Shown here: piece after piece, positions 39,116-49,085 of the stretch | How positions within the stretch are numbered: position 1 is the stretch's first letter | How the letters are laid out: every line of letters starts with the position of its first letter | Source: Paracoccaceae bacterium | Lineage (GTDB): Bacteria > Pseudomonadota > Alphaproteobacteria > Rhodobacterales > Rhodobacteraceae | Direction: 5' to 3' | Length of the DNA stretch: 64,000 bases | Assembly (NCBI GenBank): GCA_029243395.1 | Contig: JAQWSE010000008.1 | Coordinates: forward strand, 62,001-126,000 | Translations under genes and position numbers: made by a program | Notes under the pieces: model-generated | What the model saw: the letters and a program-made list of their open reading frames with translations, nothing else | Databases searched by the model: none | What the model was told of the DNA's origin: nothing

Positions 39116-39888
39116 TAGCCTGTTCCACCTCCGAAATAAGCCTGAATAACTCTATCATCATCTCTTACTTCCGACATTGTTCCTTCAGTAAGAACTTGCC
39201 CCTCGGATAAAACTACAATCTTTTGACATAGGTCTGCTACCAAATCCATATCATGCTCAATGATACAAAACGTGTAGCCTCTCTCTTTATTCAATCGCCT
39301 TATCATGTCAATTATTTTCAACATAAGAGTTGGATTTACTCCTGCACCAGGCTCATCAAGTAAAACAAGCTTAGCATCTGTCATCATCGTTCGCCCAAGC
39401 TCCAACAGTTTTTTCTGACCACCAGAAAGGTTACCTGCCAATTCATCTGCTAACTTGGTCAAACCCAGAAATTCCAAACTTTCTAATGCTCTTTCAAATA
39501 CTTCTTTTTCTCGATTCTTAACCTTTTCACTTGAAAACCATGTGCTAAAAATATTTTCTCCAAGCTGATTAGAGCCAGCTACCATCAGATTCTCTAAAAC
39601 GGTCATTTTTTTGTATTCATGGCTTAATTGAAAAGTTCTGATAAGCCCTAATTCATATAATTTATGAGTAGAAAATCCTGTTATATCTGAATCATATAAA
39701 AAAATCTTCCCACTAGTTGGAATTTCAGACCCTGCAATCATGTTGAATGTGGTTGTTTTACCAGCACCATTAGGTCCAATAAGACCAAATATTCCCCCAA
39801 CAGGAACTTCAAAACTAATACCACGTAAAGCCTGGAGACCACCATAATGTTTCACCAAATCTTGAACCTTCAATGCTAATTTAGACAC
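39115..39888 (-). CDS. livG: Branched-chain amino acid ABC transporter ATPase LivG
   Basis: First gene of the transporter operon. At 257 residues it has Walker A G-P-N-G-A-G-K-T-T. The G-L-I-R-T-F-Q-L segment and the LivG-type extension are present, as is signature L-S-G-G-Q-K-K. Walker B is L-V-L-L-D-E-P with G-A-G-V-N-P, as in LivG. The start is GTG at 39888 with AGGGAA nine bases upstream. No promoter box is clear in the upstream 360 bases. Confidence 0.95.
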   Translation of the reverse strand: MSKLALKVQDLVKHYGGLQALRGISFEVPVGGIFGLIGPNGAGKTTTFNMIAGSEIPTSGKIFLYDSDITGFSTHKLYELGLIRTFQLSHEYKKMTVLENLMVAGSNQLGENIFSTWFSSEKVKNREKEVFERALESLEFLGLTKLADELAGNLSGGQKKLLELGRTMMTDAKLVLLDEPGAGVNPTLMLKIIDMIRRLNKERGYTFCIIEHDMDLVADLCQKIVVLSEGQVLTEGTMSEVRDDDRVIQAYFGGGTG

Positions 39889-40257
39889 TAGAAATTCCCT
39901 ACTTTAGTTAAAACATTTTTTTGTGGTTTTTCAATGAAGACTATCAAGTAACTTATACCTAAGGACGTAAATTAGTAATAAACATGAAAAGGTCCTCATT
40001 ATTACTAGAAGAGGGCAAAAAAAGCCTATAGTCAACGACATTCATTACTGTCTTTTCATTTTTCCTTCAACTCTAAAGTAGAGTATTCAACTAGTTTGTT
40101 GATAATGTCTCAAAAAGAGCTGGTAAAATTTCCAACTTGTTTGCTCCATCTTTGTTAACAAAATGATTAGCTTGCTCTTGCACAAATATTTGGAAAAGAA
40201 ATAAAAATAATTAATGAATTAGTCACTAATTTATTGATAAAAAATTATTTAGGATTT
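39889..40257. other. Intergenic region between livG and glpK with a possible gene remnant
   Basis: No complete gene. On the minus strand, frame 40091-40210 is open and ends at a TAG (40091-40093); from GTG at 40183 it reads V-Q-E-Q-A-N-H-F-V-N-K-D-G and then L-E-I-L-P-A-L-F-E-T-L-S-T-N. That looks like the end of a decayed protein, but I cannot name the family. AATGAATTAG (40213-40222) nearly pairs with CTAATTTATT (40226-40235), followed on the minus strand by a T-rich run. It may be a weak glpK terminator. Confidence 0.35.
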
Positions 40258-41739
40258 TCAAAGAATGCTTGAAACTGCCCGCTGCCATCCTTTATATAAA
40301 AATTCGGCATCTTTTGATGGAAGATTAGGAGTAAATCTTTTGTCAGTCTCCAATTGCTTTGAGAACCCCAACTTATCTGGATAAATACCAGTCTTCATCC
40401 CTGCTAGCCAAGCTACCCCTAAGGCGGTCGTTTCAAGAAACTTTGGACGATCGACTGGTGCTTGAATGATGTTAGCTAAATACTGCATAGTCCAATCGGA
40501 TGCAGCCATACCGCCATCCACTCTTAATACGATATCCTCTTTTGAAGATCTAAAATCTGATTTCATTGCCCTTATGAGATCTAAAGACTGGTAAGCAACA
40601 CTTTCAAGAGCAGATTTAACTAATTCCTTTGGTCCCGTATTCCTATTTAAACCAAAAATAGCACCTCTTACATCTGGATTCCAATATGGTGCTCCTAACC
40701 CGGTGAAGGCAGGAACAAAATAGATTCGTTGATCTTGGTCAGCAGCTGTAGCAAAATCATCACTTTCTTCAGCAGCTCTTAGGAATTTCATTTCATCCCG
40801 CAACCACTGTACCACTGCACCTGCCACAAAAATAGATCCTTCCAAAGCATAAGTCGTTTTACCATCAAGTCTGTATGCTATAGTGGTTAACATCTTATTA
40901 GTACTCTTAATCATTTGAGCTCCTGTATTAATGAGAGAAAAACAACCGGTCCCATAAGTAGATTTTATCATGCCTGGGTTAAAACAGGCTTGACCCAGCG
41001 TAGCCGCCTGCTGATCTCCAGCCACCCCTAGGATTGGAATTCTTGCACCAAAAATACTTTCATCTACTTCACCAAAATTATCCGAACAGTCTAAAACTTT
41101 TGGTAGCATGCTCAGTGGGACATCCATTAACTCGCAAATTTCCTCATCCCAATTATTATCCTGGATATTGAACAACATTGTTCTCGCTGCATTAGTGGCG
41201 TCTGTGACATGCGAACGACCTCCAGTTAATTTCCAAATCAAATAGGTGTCTACAGTACCAAAAATTAACTCTCTATTTTTTGCTCTAACCATTCCATCTG
41301 GAATATTATTCAATAACCAATTAAGCTTTGTAGAAGAAAAATACGGATCTAACAAAAGACCTGTCTTTCTTGTGATCATATCTTCATTAGACTGCTCTTT
41401 TAATTCTTTGCAAAATTCACTTGTTCTTCTATCCTGCCACACTATTGCATTTGAAAGGCAATGTCCTGTTTTACGATCCCAGACTAATGTGGTTTCTCTT
41501 TGGTTAGTAATTCCTATTCCGGCAACCTTCCCCGCAGAAAGGCCTGATTTTTCCAAAACTTCCTTAAATGTCAGTACTGTAGTGTTCCATAGATCATTAG
41601 GGTCGTGTTCCACCCATCCTGATTTAGGAAAATATTGTTTAAATTCTCTCTGGGATACGCTTACTGCCTTCATATTTCTATCAAATAAGATAGACCTAGT
41701 TGAAGTGGTTCCTTGATCAATTGCGACTATGTAAGACAT
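40258..41739 (-). CDS. glpK: Glycerol kinase
   Basis: Phosphorylates glycerol to sn-glycerol 3-phosphate. Start ATG 41739 with GGAG upstream gives [15 protein letters not shown], as in the FGGY family. The reading to 41793 would overlap glp[30 protein letters not shown] and R-V-D-G-G-M-A are conserved. The 493 residues match. It lies 26 bases after glpD. A glycerol facilitator glpF is not here. Confidence 0.96.
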   Translation of the reverse strand: MSYIVAIDQGTTSTRSILFDRNMKAVSVSQREFKQYFPKSGWVEHDPNDLWNTTVLTFKEVLEKSGLSAGKVAGIGITNQRETTLVWDRKTGHCLSNAIVWQDRRTSEFCKELKEQSNEDMITRKTGLLLDPYFSSTKLNWLLNNIPDGMVRAKNRELIFGTVDTYLIWKLTGGRSHVTDATNAARTMLFNIQDNNWDEEICELMDVPLSMLPKVLDCSDNFGEVDESIFGARIPILGVAGDQQAATLGQACFNPGMIKSTYGTGCFSLINTGAQMIKSTNKMLTTIAYRLDGKTTYALEGSIFVAGAVVQWLRDEMKFLRAAEESDDFATAADQDQRIYFVPAFTGLGAPYWNPDVRGAIFGLNRNTGPKELVKSALESVAYQSLDLIRAMKSDFRSSKEDIVLRVDGGMAASDWTMQYLANIIQAPVDRPKFLETTALGVAWLAGMKTGIYPDKLGFSKQLETDKRFTPNLPSKDAEFLYKGWQRAVSSIL

Positions 41740-41765
41740 TATTGCTTCTCCAATTTTTATACTAG

Positions 41766-43274
41766 TTATATTGAGCGATAGTCTTGAAACCATTCAGATA
41801 ATTTTTTTTCTTGCTTTTTAGTAAATCTCAGGCCTAACTTTGTTCTTCTCCAAAGTATGTCTTCCTCACAACTAGCAAACTCATTCTCAATTAACCACTT
41901 AACTTCTGTTTCAGTCAATGAATGACCAAAATCGACGCCCAGATCTTCCTTAGTCTCGGAAGCTCCTAGTAACCCGTCGCAAAGAGTGCCATAATTATTT
42001 ATCAATCTGGTTGACCATTTTTCGTCCAAGAACGAATACTTTTCTCGCAGCTCTTTAATAAGACAAGCTTTTTTATGTAGTTTAAAGTTTCCCCCTGGAA
42101 GCGGTTTTTCTGAGGTCCAAGATTCTCGCATATTTGGAAAATAAGACCTCATTCTGAAAAGTGCATTTTCTGCTAATTTGCGATATGTCGTTAATTTTCC
42201 ACCATAAACAGTCAGAATGGGCAGCTCATTAATTAATTCCACATGTAGCATGTAATCACGAGTAATGGAGGACATTGAACCTCGGTCATCAGTTAAATTT
42301 TTGTAAAGTGATCTAACTCCCGAATAGCTCCAAACAATGTTTTCCAAGTCTAAATTCGAATTAAAATATCTATTAGCGAATTCAATCAAATATTTCTTCT
42401 CTTCTTTTGAACAAGTTGGCTCCCGAGATATATCATCATGGGGCTTCTCTGTAGTTCCAATTAGAGTGAAATCCTCCTGAAATGGAATTACAAAAATAAT
42501 CCTTCCATCTTCTCCCAAAAGAAAATATGAATTTTTATGTTCAAACATTTTCTTGACGACAATATGGCTACCTTTCACCAAGTGAATTGAGGTATTATCT
42601 TTTGAAGCATTATTGTTAAAAGTATTTACCCATGGTCCTGCTGCATTTACAATTGAATATGAAAAAAAGTCGTGAGTAATTCCTGCTTTATTCTCGGTCG
42701 TAACTTTCCAATATTTTTCCTCTCTTTTTATGTTCTTTACCTTTGTATAAGTTAAAACATGTGCACCTCTTTTTTTTGCATCAACGGCATTAAGTATTAC
42801 CAGTCTTGCATCTTCAACCCAACAATCTGAAAAGACAAATGCAGAAGAGAACTTATTCCTTAAAATAGTACCTAGATTGGAATCCTTGGCTGTTATAGTT
42901 TTGGTCCCTGGCAGAATAGTACGACCTCCCAAATTATCGTAGATGAATAGTCCCAACCTGATGATAATTTTCTGAAACATAGCTTTTGGGGCTGGAAGCA
43001 CGAAACGCATCGGCCAACAAATGTGTGGCATGTTTCTAAGAAGTACTTCTCGCTCTTTCAAGGATTCTCTAACTAATCTAAAATCAAGATACCTTAAATA
43101 GCGAAGTCCTCCATGAATTAGTTTAGTCGATGCTGAGGAAGTTCCACTTCCGAGATCATTCATTTCTGCTAAACAAACCTTTAATCCCCTTCCTGTCGCA
43201 TCTCTTGCAATGCCACATCCATTGATCCCCCCGCCTATCACAAAAACATCATATATAGTTTCTTTTCTTTTCAT
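41766..43274 (-). CDS. glpD: Aerobic glycerol-3-phosphate dehydrogenase
   Basis: FAD-dependent, peripheral-membrane enzyme that oxidises glycerol 3-phosphate and feeds electrons to ubiquinone. FAD motif G-G-G-I-N-G-C-G is near the N-terminus, with [23 protein letters not shown] and [10 protein letters not shown] are typical. The 502 residues match the family. It heads a two-gene operon with glpK and is divergent from a Gfo/Idh dehydrogenase gene. Confidence 0.95.
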   Translation of the reverse strand: MKRKETIYDVFVIGGGINGCGIARDATGRGLKVCLAEMNDLGSGTSSASTKLIHGGLRYLRYLDFRLVRESLKEREVLLRNMPHICWPMRFVLPAPKAMFQKIIIRLGLFIYDNLGGRTILPGTKTITAKDSNLGTILRNKFSSAFVFSDCWVEDARLVILNAVDAKKRGAHVLTYTKVKNIKREEKYWKVTTENKAGITHDFFSYSIVNAAGPWVNTFNNNASKDNTSIHLVKGSHIVVKKMFEHKNSYFLLGEDGRIIFVIPFQEDFTLIGTTEKPHDDISREPTCSKEEKKYLIEFANRYFNSNLDLENIVWSYSGVRSLYKNLTDDRGSMSSITRDYMLHVELINELPILTVYGGKLTTYRKLAENALFRMRSYFPNMRESWTSEKPLPGGNFKLHKKACLIKELREKYSFLDEKWSTRLINNYGTLCDGLLGASETKEDLGVDFGHSLTETEVKWLIENEFASCEEDILWRRTKLGLRFTKKQEKKLSEWFQDYRSI

Positions 43275-43461
43275 GTTTCTTCTTCGAATTATTAAATCTG
43301 ATTGAGCCTTGAAGCGTTATAGCTTATCAAGTCCAAGTATTCAAAATTGATTTTAAACAATACTAAAATTCGAACTAATAAATTTTATGGCGTAAAACGT
43401 TTAAGAGACTAAGACCATTTACTACAAATGAATATGAATCTTTCCCTAGAGGTTTGAAAAC

Positions 43462-44502
43462 ATGAGAATAGCCGTAATTGGTGCTGGATTAGCTGGCAGA
43501 CAACACATTGAAGTGATAAAAAGAAATAAAACGTGTAAGCTGGATTTTATTGTAGATCCAAGTGATGAAAGCATAGAATTCTGCAGAAAGAATGACTTTT
43601 CACATTTTCCTAATATTGCAAAAGCACTAGCAACTCGAGAGCCTGATGGGGCCATAATAGCTACCCCAAACTCACTGCATTTGGAACATGCTTTGGATTT
43701 CATTGACCGGGAAATACCCATTCTTGTGGAGAAACCACTCTCATCAAATTTCGAAAGTGCTCTATCTATCGTACAATATGCTAAGAAGAAAAATGTTGAT
43801 CTATTAACCGGTCATCACCGCAGGCACAATAAAATAATAACGAAGGCAAAAAATACAATTGATTCAGGCCAATTAGGACGTTTAGTTTCCAGCCATTCTA
43901 TGTGTTGGCTTTTTAAGCCTGATGATTATTTTAATTCCTGGCGTAACAGTGTTAGTGGAGGACCTGTTCTTATAAACTTAACTCATGACATAGACCTAAT
44001 GCGATATCTGATTGGAGAAATAGAGAGTGTTCACAGTTTCGAATCAAATACTAATAGAAAAGGGGAAGTAGAAGATTCGGCTGTAGTGAACCTCAGATAT
44101 GAAAATGGAACCATTGGGACATTATCTATTTCAGATACGATCGTTGCACCGTGGAGCTGGGAAAATACTTCCGGTGAAAATCCTGTTTATCCAAATCAAA
44201 AAGAATCCTGCTATTGGATTGGTGGGACTCATGGTTCTCTAGAGTTACCTCAATTGAAGTCATGGGAAAGCCTGAATGAAAGAAGTTGGTGGAAACCTAT
44301 TTACTCTAATCAAAGTCCAACAGACAAAAGTATAAATCAACCTTTGTCCGCACAATTGGACAATTTTATATCAGTGGTGCAAGGTAAAGAAGAACCGGTT
44401 TGCTCTGGAAAGGATGGATTGAAAACTTTATTGGTTGTCGAAGCTATTAAATTGTCAGCCAGAATTGGAAAAGCTGTGGAGCCAAAGAAAATTCAGAGTT
44501 GA
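43462..44502 (+). CDS. Gfo/Idh/MocA-family oxidoreductase
   Basis: A 346-residue NAD(P)-dependent dehydrogenase. The nucleotide-binding motif G-A-G-L-A-G is at residues 7-12. The middle has E-K-P-L, with T-G-H-H-R-R-H-N downstream. The catalytic region is G-G-P-V-L-I-N-L-T-H-D-I-D (G-G-x-x-x-D-x-x-x-H-x-x-D class, with the family's Asp position altered to Asn-Leu-Thr). The substrate is probably a sugar, inositol or amino acid derivative. Its neighbour terC has a different role, so context does not decide. Confidence 0.88.
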   Translation: MRIAVIGAGLAGRQHIEVIKRNKTCKLDFIVDPSDESIEFCRKNDFSHFPNIAKALATREPDGAIIATPNSLHLEHALDFIDREIPILVEKPLSSNFESALSIVQYAKKKNVDLLTGHHRRHNKIITKAKNTIDSGQLGRLVSSHSMCWLFKPDDYFNSWRNSVSGGPVLINLTHDIDLMRYLIGEIESVHSFESNTNRKGEVEDSAVVNLRYENGTIGTLSISDTIVAPWSWENTSGENPVYPNQKESCYWIGGTHGSLELPQLKSWESLNERSWWKPIYSNQSPTDKSINQPLSAQLDNFISVVQGKEEPVCSGKDGLKTLLVVEAIKLSARIGKAVEPKKIQS

Positions 44503-44503
44503 A

Positions 44504-44542
44504 ATTATTTTTGGGAAGCCTTATTCGGGTCACCAAAATAAT
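44504..44542 (+). other. Hairpin after the Gfo/Idh gene
   Basis: Left arm 44504-44514 and right arm CCAAAATAAT (44533-44542) can form a 10-bp stem with one bulged T and an 18-base loop, immediately after the stop at 44500-44502 and 40 bases before terC. No run of T follows, so it is more likely a processing or stability element than a terminator. Confidence 0.35.
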
Positions 44543-44581
44543 ATAAGATCCAAAAGTTAAAAAATCATTCAAAAAAGGAAA

Positions 44582-45196
44582 ATGACTGAACAGCTTGCAA
44601 ATATCATCCAAATCATTTTTGCTGACCTAATTTTGTCAGGAGATAACGCCCTGATTATTGGAATGGCAGCCTCGGGCTTACCACCAGAACTTAGGAAAAA
44701 AGCGATTTTCCTAGGCATGGCGCTAGCGGCTTTTTTCAGGATATTCTTTGCAGCTATAGCATCCCTTTTGTTGAATATCCCAGGTATTTTATTCTTTGGT
44801 GGATTACTTTTGTTTTTAGTTTGTTGGCGATTTTACAAGGAACTTAAGGGAAAATTAAGTGACCAAAAAGAAGGATCCTCTGATCAAAGAACATATCAAG
44901 GATCTCCTACCAAACAGCTATTCAGCGCATTGGTAACAATCACTTTAGCTGATGTTTCAATGTCGATAGATAATGTTGTAGCGGTGGCTGCTATAGCAAG
45001 AGAAGACACCACTCTTTTGATTTTTGGTTTAGTTTTGGCTATAATGTTTATGGCCTTTTTTGCAACAATTATTATGAATGTACTGACTAGATACTCATGG
45101 TTATCGTGGCTTGGTTTGTTTTTTTTAGTCTATTTGTCTACCCAAATGGTTTTAGATGGCTTTCCAGAATTTTTCGGATTACTGACATCAATATAG
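44582..45196 (+). CDS. TerC/YjbE-family integral membrane protein
   Basis: A 204-residue membrane protein with about seven hydrophobic segments. The two conserved acidic motifs D-L-I-L-S-G-D-N-A-L and D-V-S-M-S-I-D-N-V-V are intact. TerC-family members of this type act in metal (Mn2+) export or metallation of secreted proteins; the exact role here is inference. The cytoplasmic loop around residues 95-115 is hydrophilic and short. I saw no yybP-ykoY-like Mn riboswitch in the 79 bases upstream. Confidence 0.88.
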   Translation: MTEQLANIIQIIFADLILSGDNALIIGMAASGLPPELRKKAIFLGMALAAFFRIFFAAIASLLLNIPGILFFGGLLLFLVCWRFYKELKGKLSDQKEGSSDQRTYQGSPTKQLFSALVTITLADVSMSIDNVVAVAAIAREDTTLLIFGLVLAIMFMAFFATIIMNVLTRYSWLSWLGLFFLVYLSTQMVLDGFPEFFGLLTSI

Positions 45197-45309
45197 AATT
45201 TTTCTTAACACATCCAACCCTCATATTTTCACCATTTACGAGTTCTAATCTAGACAGGTCGTGACTTTAAAGAAATCTGTCTAATGGAGAATAATCAATT
45301 ATCGCTAAT

Positions 45310-46218
45310 TTACCGCGCTCTACCTTCTCTCCATGCTATGATCATTCCTCCCAGGACTATACCCAAAATACCGGGAAACAATCTATCGAAGGGCCATTCC
45401 ATAAAGAATATCCACCCAAGGGCAAAAGATATTGGCAAAGCAAAATACTCGAAAGATGCTATTATGCTTGGTTCTGTTATACGGTAACCAGAGATCAATA
45501 ATATGACTCCCACTCCACCGGATATCCCCATAGCTGCCAAAAGAAATAAATCGGTGATGGACTCTATGAAACTAAAAGAAAACGTTACAAGTGCTATAAA
45601 AATAGTAGCTATTAATGTTGTCATTTGAGCATACAACTGTATCTTCGCGGTATGCACTTCCTTTGGAAATAATTTTACCAATACACCGGCAAGAGCATAC
45701 CCAAATGCCGCACCTAAAGGAAGTAAGGCATCATAAGTAAAAATATCCGACCCGGGCCTAATGATAATGACAACACCAAAAAAACCCATCGCTACAGCTG
45801 ACCACCTCCAAGGTCCCACAACATTTCCAAGTATAACAATGGATAGTGCTGTCAAGAATATAGGGCTGGCAAAAGCCAGTGTAGTAGCCGTCGCAAATTC
45901 AAGTTTCATGAGCGAAAGGTAAAAGAAAAATTGAGCAAAAACGATACTTAAACCTCTGCTTATCGATATGACCTTATCTCTTAAATTAAATCGCCCGCTA
46001 TCCTTTTTAAACCCAAAAGAATAAAACAAAAAAACTAGAACCGGTAACAAACCGAAACCATTTCGGGCTACAGCATATTGCAGGACAGAATATTTTTCAC
46101 CCATAAACTTGATGATCACTCCCATAATATCCAAAAGAAAAAGTCCTAAAAGTACAAGTAGTATTGCTTTTGTTAAAGAAGCCTCGTTCTTCTTTCTTGA
46201 TTTCAGATATTTAACCAT
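45310..46218 (-). CDS. EamA/DMT-family transporter
   Basis: A 302-residue inner-membrane protein with ten hydrophobic segments. A basic N-terminal tail of ~18 residues precedes the first segment. The second EamA repeat has F-F-G-V-V-I-I-I-R-P-G-S and G-Y-R-I-T-E-P-S. That resembles the S-adenosylmethionine/amino-acid exporter type, but specificity is unknown. It is convergent with terC, with 113 bases between. Confidence 0.88.
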   Translation of the reverse strand: MVKYLKSRKKNEASLTKAILLVLLGLFLLDIMGVIIKFMGEKYSVLQYAVARNGFGLLPVLVFLFYSFGFKKDSGRFNLRDKVISISRGLSIVFAQFFFYLSLMKLEFATATTLAFASPIFLTALSIVILGNVVGPWRWSAVAMGFFGVVIIIRPGSDIFTYDALLPLGAAFGYALAGVLVKLFPKEVHTAKIQLYAQMTTLIATIFIALVTFSFSFIESITDLFLLAAMGISGGVGVILLISGYRITEPSIIASFEYFALPISFALGWIFFMEWPFDRLFPGILGIVLGGMIIAWREGRAR

Positions 46219-46349
46219 AGTCCTTTCTAAAGGAATATTTTGAAAACTACCAAATAAATTTGACTACATGACTTTTCCCATTCTATCATTCCCGAACTCA
46301 AGGCCCTAATAGGATGGGTTAAACCTTAAAAATTTATAGACTTCTGATA

Positions 46350-47642
46350 GTGAAACCAAATCAAGAGATTACATATGAGCCCTATTGGTGGCTCCATGCA
46401 AAACCTTCCCCAATTCAAGAAAGAGATTGGCAATCAAATGCTGATGTTGTTGTTGTTGGCTCAGGATATACGGGTTTAAGCGCAGCTTTAACTCTTTTAT
46501 ATGCAAACCTTAAAGTAGTCATCATCGATTCCGAAATGCCTGGTTATGGTGCTTCTAGCAGAAATGGAGGAATAACGAGCGGCAAAATTAAACCAAGTTT
46601 CAAGGTTTTGAAAAAAAGATTTGGATTGGATTTAGCAAAACGACTCATAGAAGAAGGTACTACAGCGCGAAATGATCTCTATAATTTCATAAAAAATGAA
46701 AAAATAGAATGCGACTTGGAAAACAATGGAATGTTGGTAGGTGCTACCAGCCAAAAAGCTTTTGATAACCAAAAGCGTGAAGCCGAAGAATTATTTGAAT
46801 CCGTTGGTTCAAAAACAGCTATTGTGGAGAAACAAGATATTCAAACCTTCATCAATAGCCCTAAATACATCGGTGGAAACTTTGATAAGGACATTGGATC
46901 AATTCATCCAGCCAAACTAGTTTCATCAATGACAAAGCTAGTTTCAGAAAAAAATGGTTTTGTTTTTAGTAGGTCTAAATTTCTCGGTGCTGAAAAACAA
47001 AACAACCTTTTTAAGGTAAGCACAGAAAGAGGAACAATAATAGCAAAACACCTTATTATGGCAACTAATGCCTACACAGATAAAAATATACCTTGGCTAA
47101 GAAAAAGGTTGGTGCCTGTGATCTCTGAAATGATTGCCACGGATTCCATTGGAGAAAATAGGGTCAAGAGCTTGATGCCAAAACTTAGCACTTTTGGTGA
47201 AGCCCTTAATGTATTCTATTACTTTAGGCCATCGCCGGATCGTACAAGAATACTTATTGGTGGTAGGAGAGTTCGGTATGGAAATGAAAATCGTTCCTAT
47301 AAGCTCAATAATGGTCTCTTAAACATTTTTCCTGATTTGAAAGGGACCTTAATATCAAATCACTGGCATGGCTATGTCACTTTTCCTCTTGATCAGTTAC
47401 CAAAACTGGTCATGCATGATGGAATAATTCATGCTGCAGGGTATTGTGGTTCAGGTACAGTTTGGGCAAGATGGATGGGAAAAAAAGCAGCCGAGATAAT
47501 TTTAAATCTTGAAAGTAAAAGTGCTTTTTACAATATTCCTTTCAAAAAAATACCTTTCTATAATGGCCATCCTTGGTTTCTCCCAGTAGCATTAGAATAT
47601 TACAAACTTCAAGACTGGTGGGTAAATTCTAGAGAAGGCTAA
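46350..47642 (+). CDS. FAD-dependent amine/amino acid oxidoreductase (DAO family)
   Basis: A 430-residue member of the DAO superfamily. It starts from GTG. The Y-W-W-L-H-A segment precedes the Rossmann motif V-V-V-G-S-G-Y-T-G-L, followed by G-A-S-S-R-N-G-G, where FAD is usually covalently or tightly bound. The C-terminal A-A-G-Y-C-G-S-G-T-V-W closes the FAD site. It resembles gamma-glutamylputrescine oxidase and other secondary-amine oxidases (PuuB/OrdL). It lies upstream of the class V PLP enzyme, with 220 bases between. Confidence 0.85.
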   Translation: MKPNQEITYEPYWWLHAKPSPIQERDWQSNADVVVVGSGYTGLSAALTLLYANLKVVIIDSEMPGYGASSRNGGITSGKIKPSFKVLKKRFGLDLAKRLIEEGTTARNDLYNFIKNEKIECDLENNGMLVGATSQKAFDNQKREAEELFESVGSKTAIVEKQDIQTFINSPKYIGGNFDKDIGSIHPAKLVSSMTKLVSEKNGFVFSRSKFLGAEKQNNLFKVSTERGTIIAKHLIMATNAYTDKNIPWLRKRLVPVISEMIATDSIGENRVKSLMPKLSTFGEALNVFYYFRPSPDRTRILIGGRRVRYGNENRSYKLNNGLLNIFPDLKGTLISNHWHGYVTFPLDQLPKLVMHDGIIHAAGYCGSGTVWARWMGKKAAEIILNLESKSAFYNIPFKKIPFYNGHPWFLPVALEYYKLQDWWVNSREG

Positions 47643-47652
47643 GATCGTAGGA

Positions 47653-47774
47653 TTAGTTTTCAAGAATTGGTGACATTTCAGCTGTATGATAGAACTTAAC
47701 CTCAACTTTATATTTCATAAGGAACCTTGAGACCCAATCTCCAAGCCCACAACAACCAAAACCTTCATATTCAT
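47653..47774 (-). pseudogene. Two tiny overlapping reading frames, possible frameshifted fragment
   Basis: On the minus strand, an AAGGGGG site precedes ATG 47774, which opens a 19-codon frame reading M-N-M-K-V-L-V-V-V-G-L. Its TGA (47715-47717) overlaps the ATG of a second frame (47653-47718) reading M-K-Y-K-V-E-V-K-F-Y-H. One extra G would join them as a 40-residue N-terminal fragment with a dinucleotide-fold-like start. It may be a decayed gene or coupled short peptides; chance is also possible. Confidence 0.3.
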
Positions 47775-47880
47775 TCCCCCTTAAATACTTAATACAAGAA
47801 AACTAGAAGATAATATTGATAATTAGAGTGCCTTATCATATCTTCACTTTAGAAGATAATAATTGGATAGAGGTAGTAAT

Positions 47881-49008
47881 ATGGCAGCACTTTTAGATAC
47901 AGTAGATCCTGACGGTTTATTAGAATACTCGGTCGTATTCACCGATCGTTCATTGAATCACATGTCAAAGAAGTTCCAAGGCGTGATGTGTGACATATCT
48001 ACTATGTTAAAAGAGATCTATCATGGTGACGCTGTGGCATTAGTGCCAGGAGGTGGTACTTATGGAATGGAAGCCGTCGCACGGCAAGTAGCCATAGACA
48101 AACACGCTTTGGTTATAAGAAATGGGTGGTTTTCATATAGGTGGAGTCAAATTTTTGAAAGCGGTAATTTCACTAAGAAAACAACCATTATCAAGGCCCG
48201 ACAGACAGGAAATAAAGGTTGGTCACCGTTTGCACCGGCACCTATTGAAGAAATCACAAAGAAAATTTACGACACCTCTCCTGATGTAGTTTTTGCTCCA
48301 CATGTTGAAACTTCTGCAGGTGTTATAATGCCCGATGAATATCTTAAGGCAATTTCCAAAGCTTGCCACGATGTTGGTGCCCTATTCATCCTAGATTGCA
48401 TAGCATCAGGATGTGCATGGGTAGACATGCAAGCTACAGGTGTAGACATATTAATTTCTGCACCGCAAAAAGGTTGGTCATCTACCCCATCGGCCGGCGT
48501 AGTCATGATGAACAATCGTGCTGTTGAAGTAGTTGAGAGTTCGAACTCAAACAGCTTCGCTATTGATCTCAAGAAATGGCACTCAATCATGAAAACTTAT
48601 GAATCTGGAGGGCATGCCTATCATACCACCATGCCTACTGATTCTTTATGCCACTTTAGAGACACCATGTCGGAAACAAAAGAATACGGTTTTAATAAGC
48701 TGTTTCAAAATCAATGGGAACTAGGCAACGGTGTTAGAAAAATGCTGCAAGGGAAAGGAATTAAATCAGTTGCTGCTGAAGGTTTTCAAGCACCTGGAGT
48801 AGTGGTTAGCTATACAAATGATGATAAAATACAAAACGGAATTAAATTTCGAGATTTGGGGATACAGATAGCAGCCGGAGTTCCACTAATGTGCGACGAA
48901 CCAAAGGATTTTTCTTCCTTTAGAATAGGTCTTTTTGGTTTAGATAAACTATATCATATCGATCAAAGCCTCGAAAAACTCCAAAAGGCCTTTGACAAGG
49001 TTTTTTAA
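47881..49008 (+). CDS. Class V aminotransferase-like PLP enzyme
   Basis: A 375-residue PLP enzyme of the alanine/serine-glyoxylate aminotransferase class. I chose ATG 47881, with GAGGT upstream, over TTG 47863. P-G-G-G-T-Y-G-M-E-A is the PLP phosphate motif. D-C-I-A-S-G-C-A-W holds the Asp for the ring nitrogen. The Schiff-base lysine is in I-S-A-P-Q-K-G-W-S-S-T-P. It lies between two DAO oxidoreductases, so an amino group transfer linked to amino acid catabolism is likely; the substrate is unknown. Confidence 0.85.
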   Translation: MAALLDTVDPDGLLEYSVVFTDRSLNHMSKKFQGVMCDISTMLKEIYHGDAVALVPGGGTYGMEAVARQVAIDKHALVIRNGWFSYRWSQIFESGNFTKKTTIIKARQTGNKGWSPFAPAPIEEITKKIYDTSPDVVFAPHVETSAGVIMPDEYLKAISKACHDVGALFILDCIASGCAWVDMQATGVDILISAPQKGWSSTPSAGVVMMNNRAVEVVESSNSNSFAIDLKKWHSIMKTYESGGHAYHTTMPTDSLCHFRDTMSETKEYGFNKLFQNQWELGNGVRKMLQGKGIKSVAAEGFQAPGVVVSYTNDDKIQNGIKFRDLGIQIAAGVPLMCDEPKDFSSFRIGLFGLDKLYHIDQSLEKLQKAFDKVF

Positions 49009-49085
49009 AAAATATCATTTATTTTGATCTAATATTATAATTTAACTAGAACAAAGTGTATCTTTTTATGCTATAGGTAGTTGTC

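Noticed and set aside
41246-41716. 156-codon plus-strand frame opposite glpK
   Set aside because: Antisense to strongly conserved glycerol kinase motifs; shadow.
44503-44581. Possible manganese (yybP-ykoY) riboswitch upstream of terC
   Set aside because: Only 79 bases are available and none of the conserved riboswitch loops are visible; only a simple hairpin is present.
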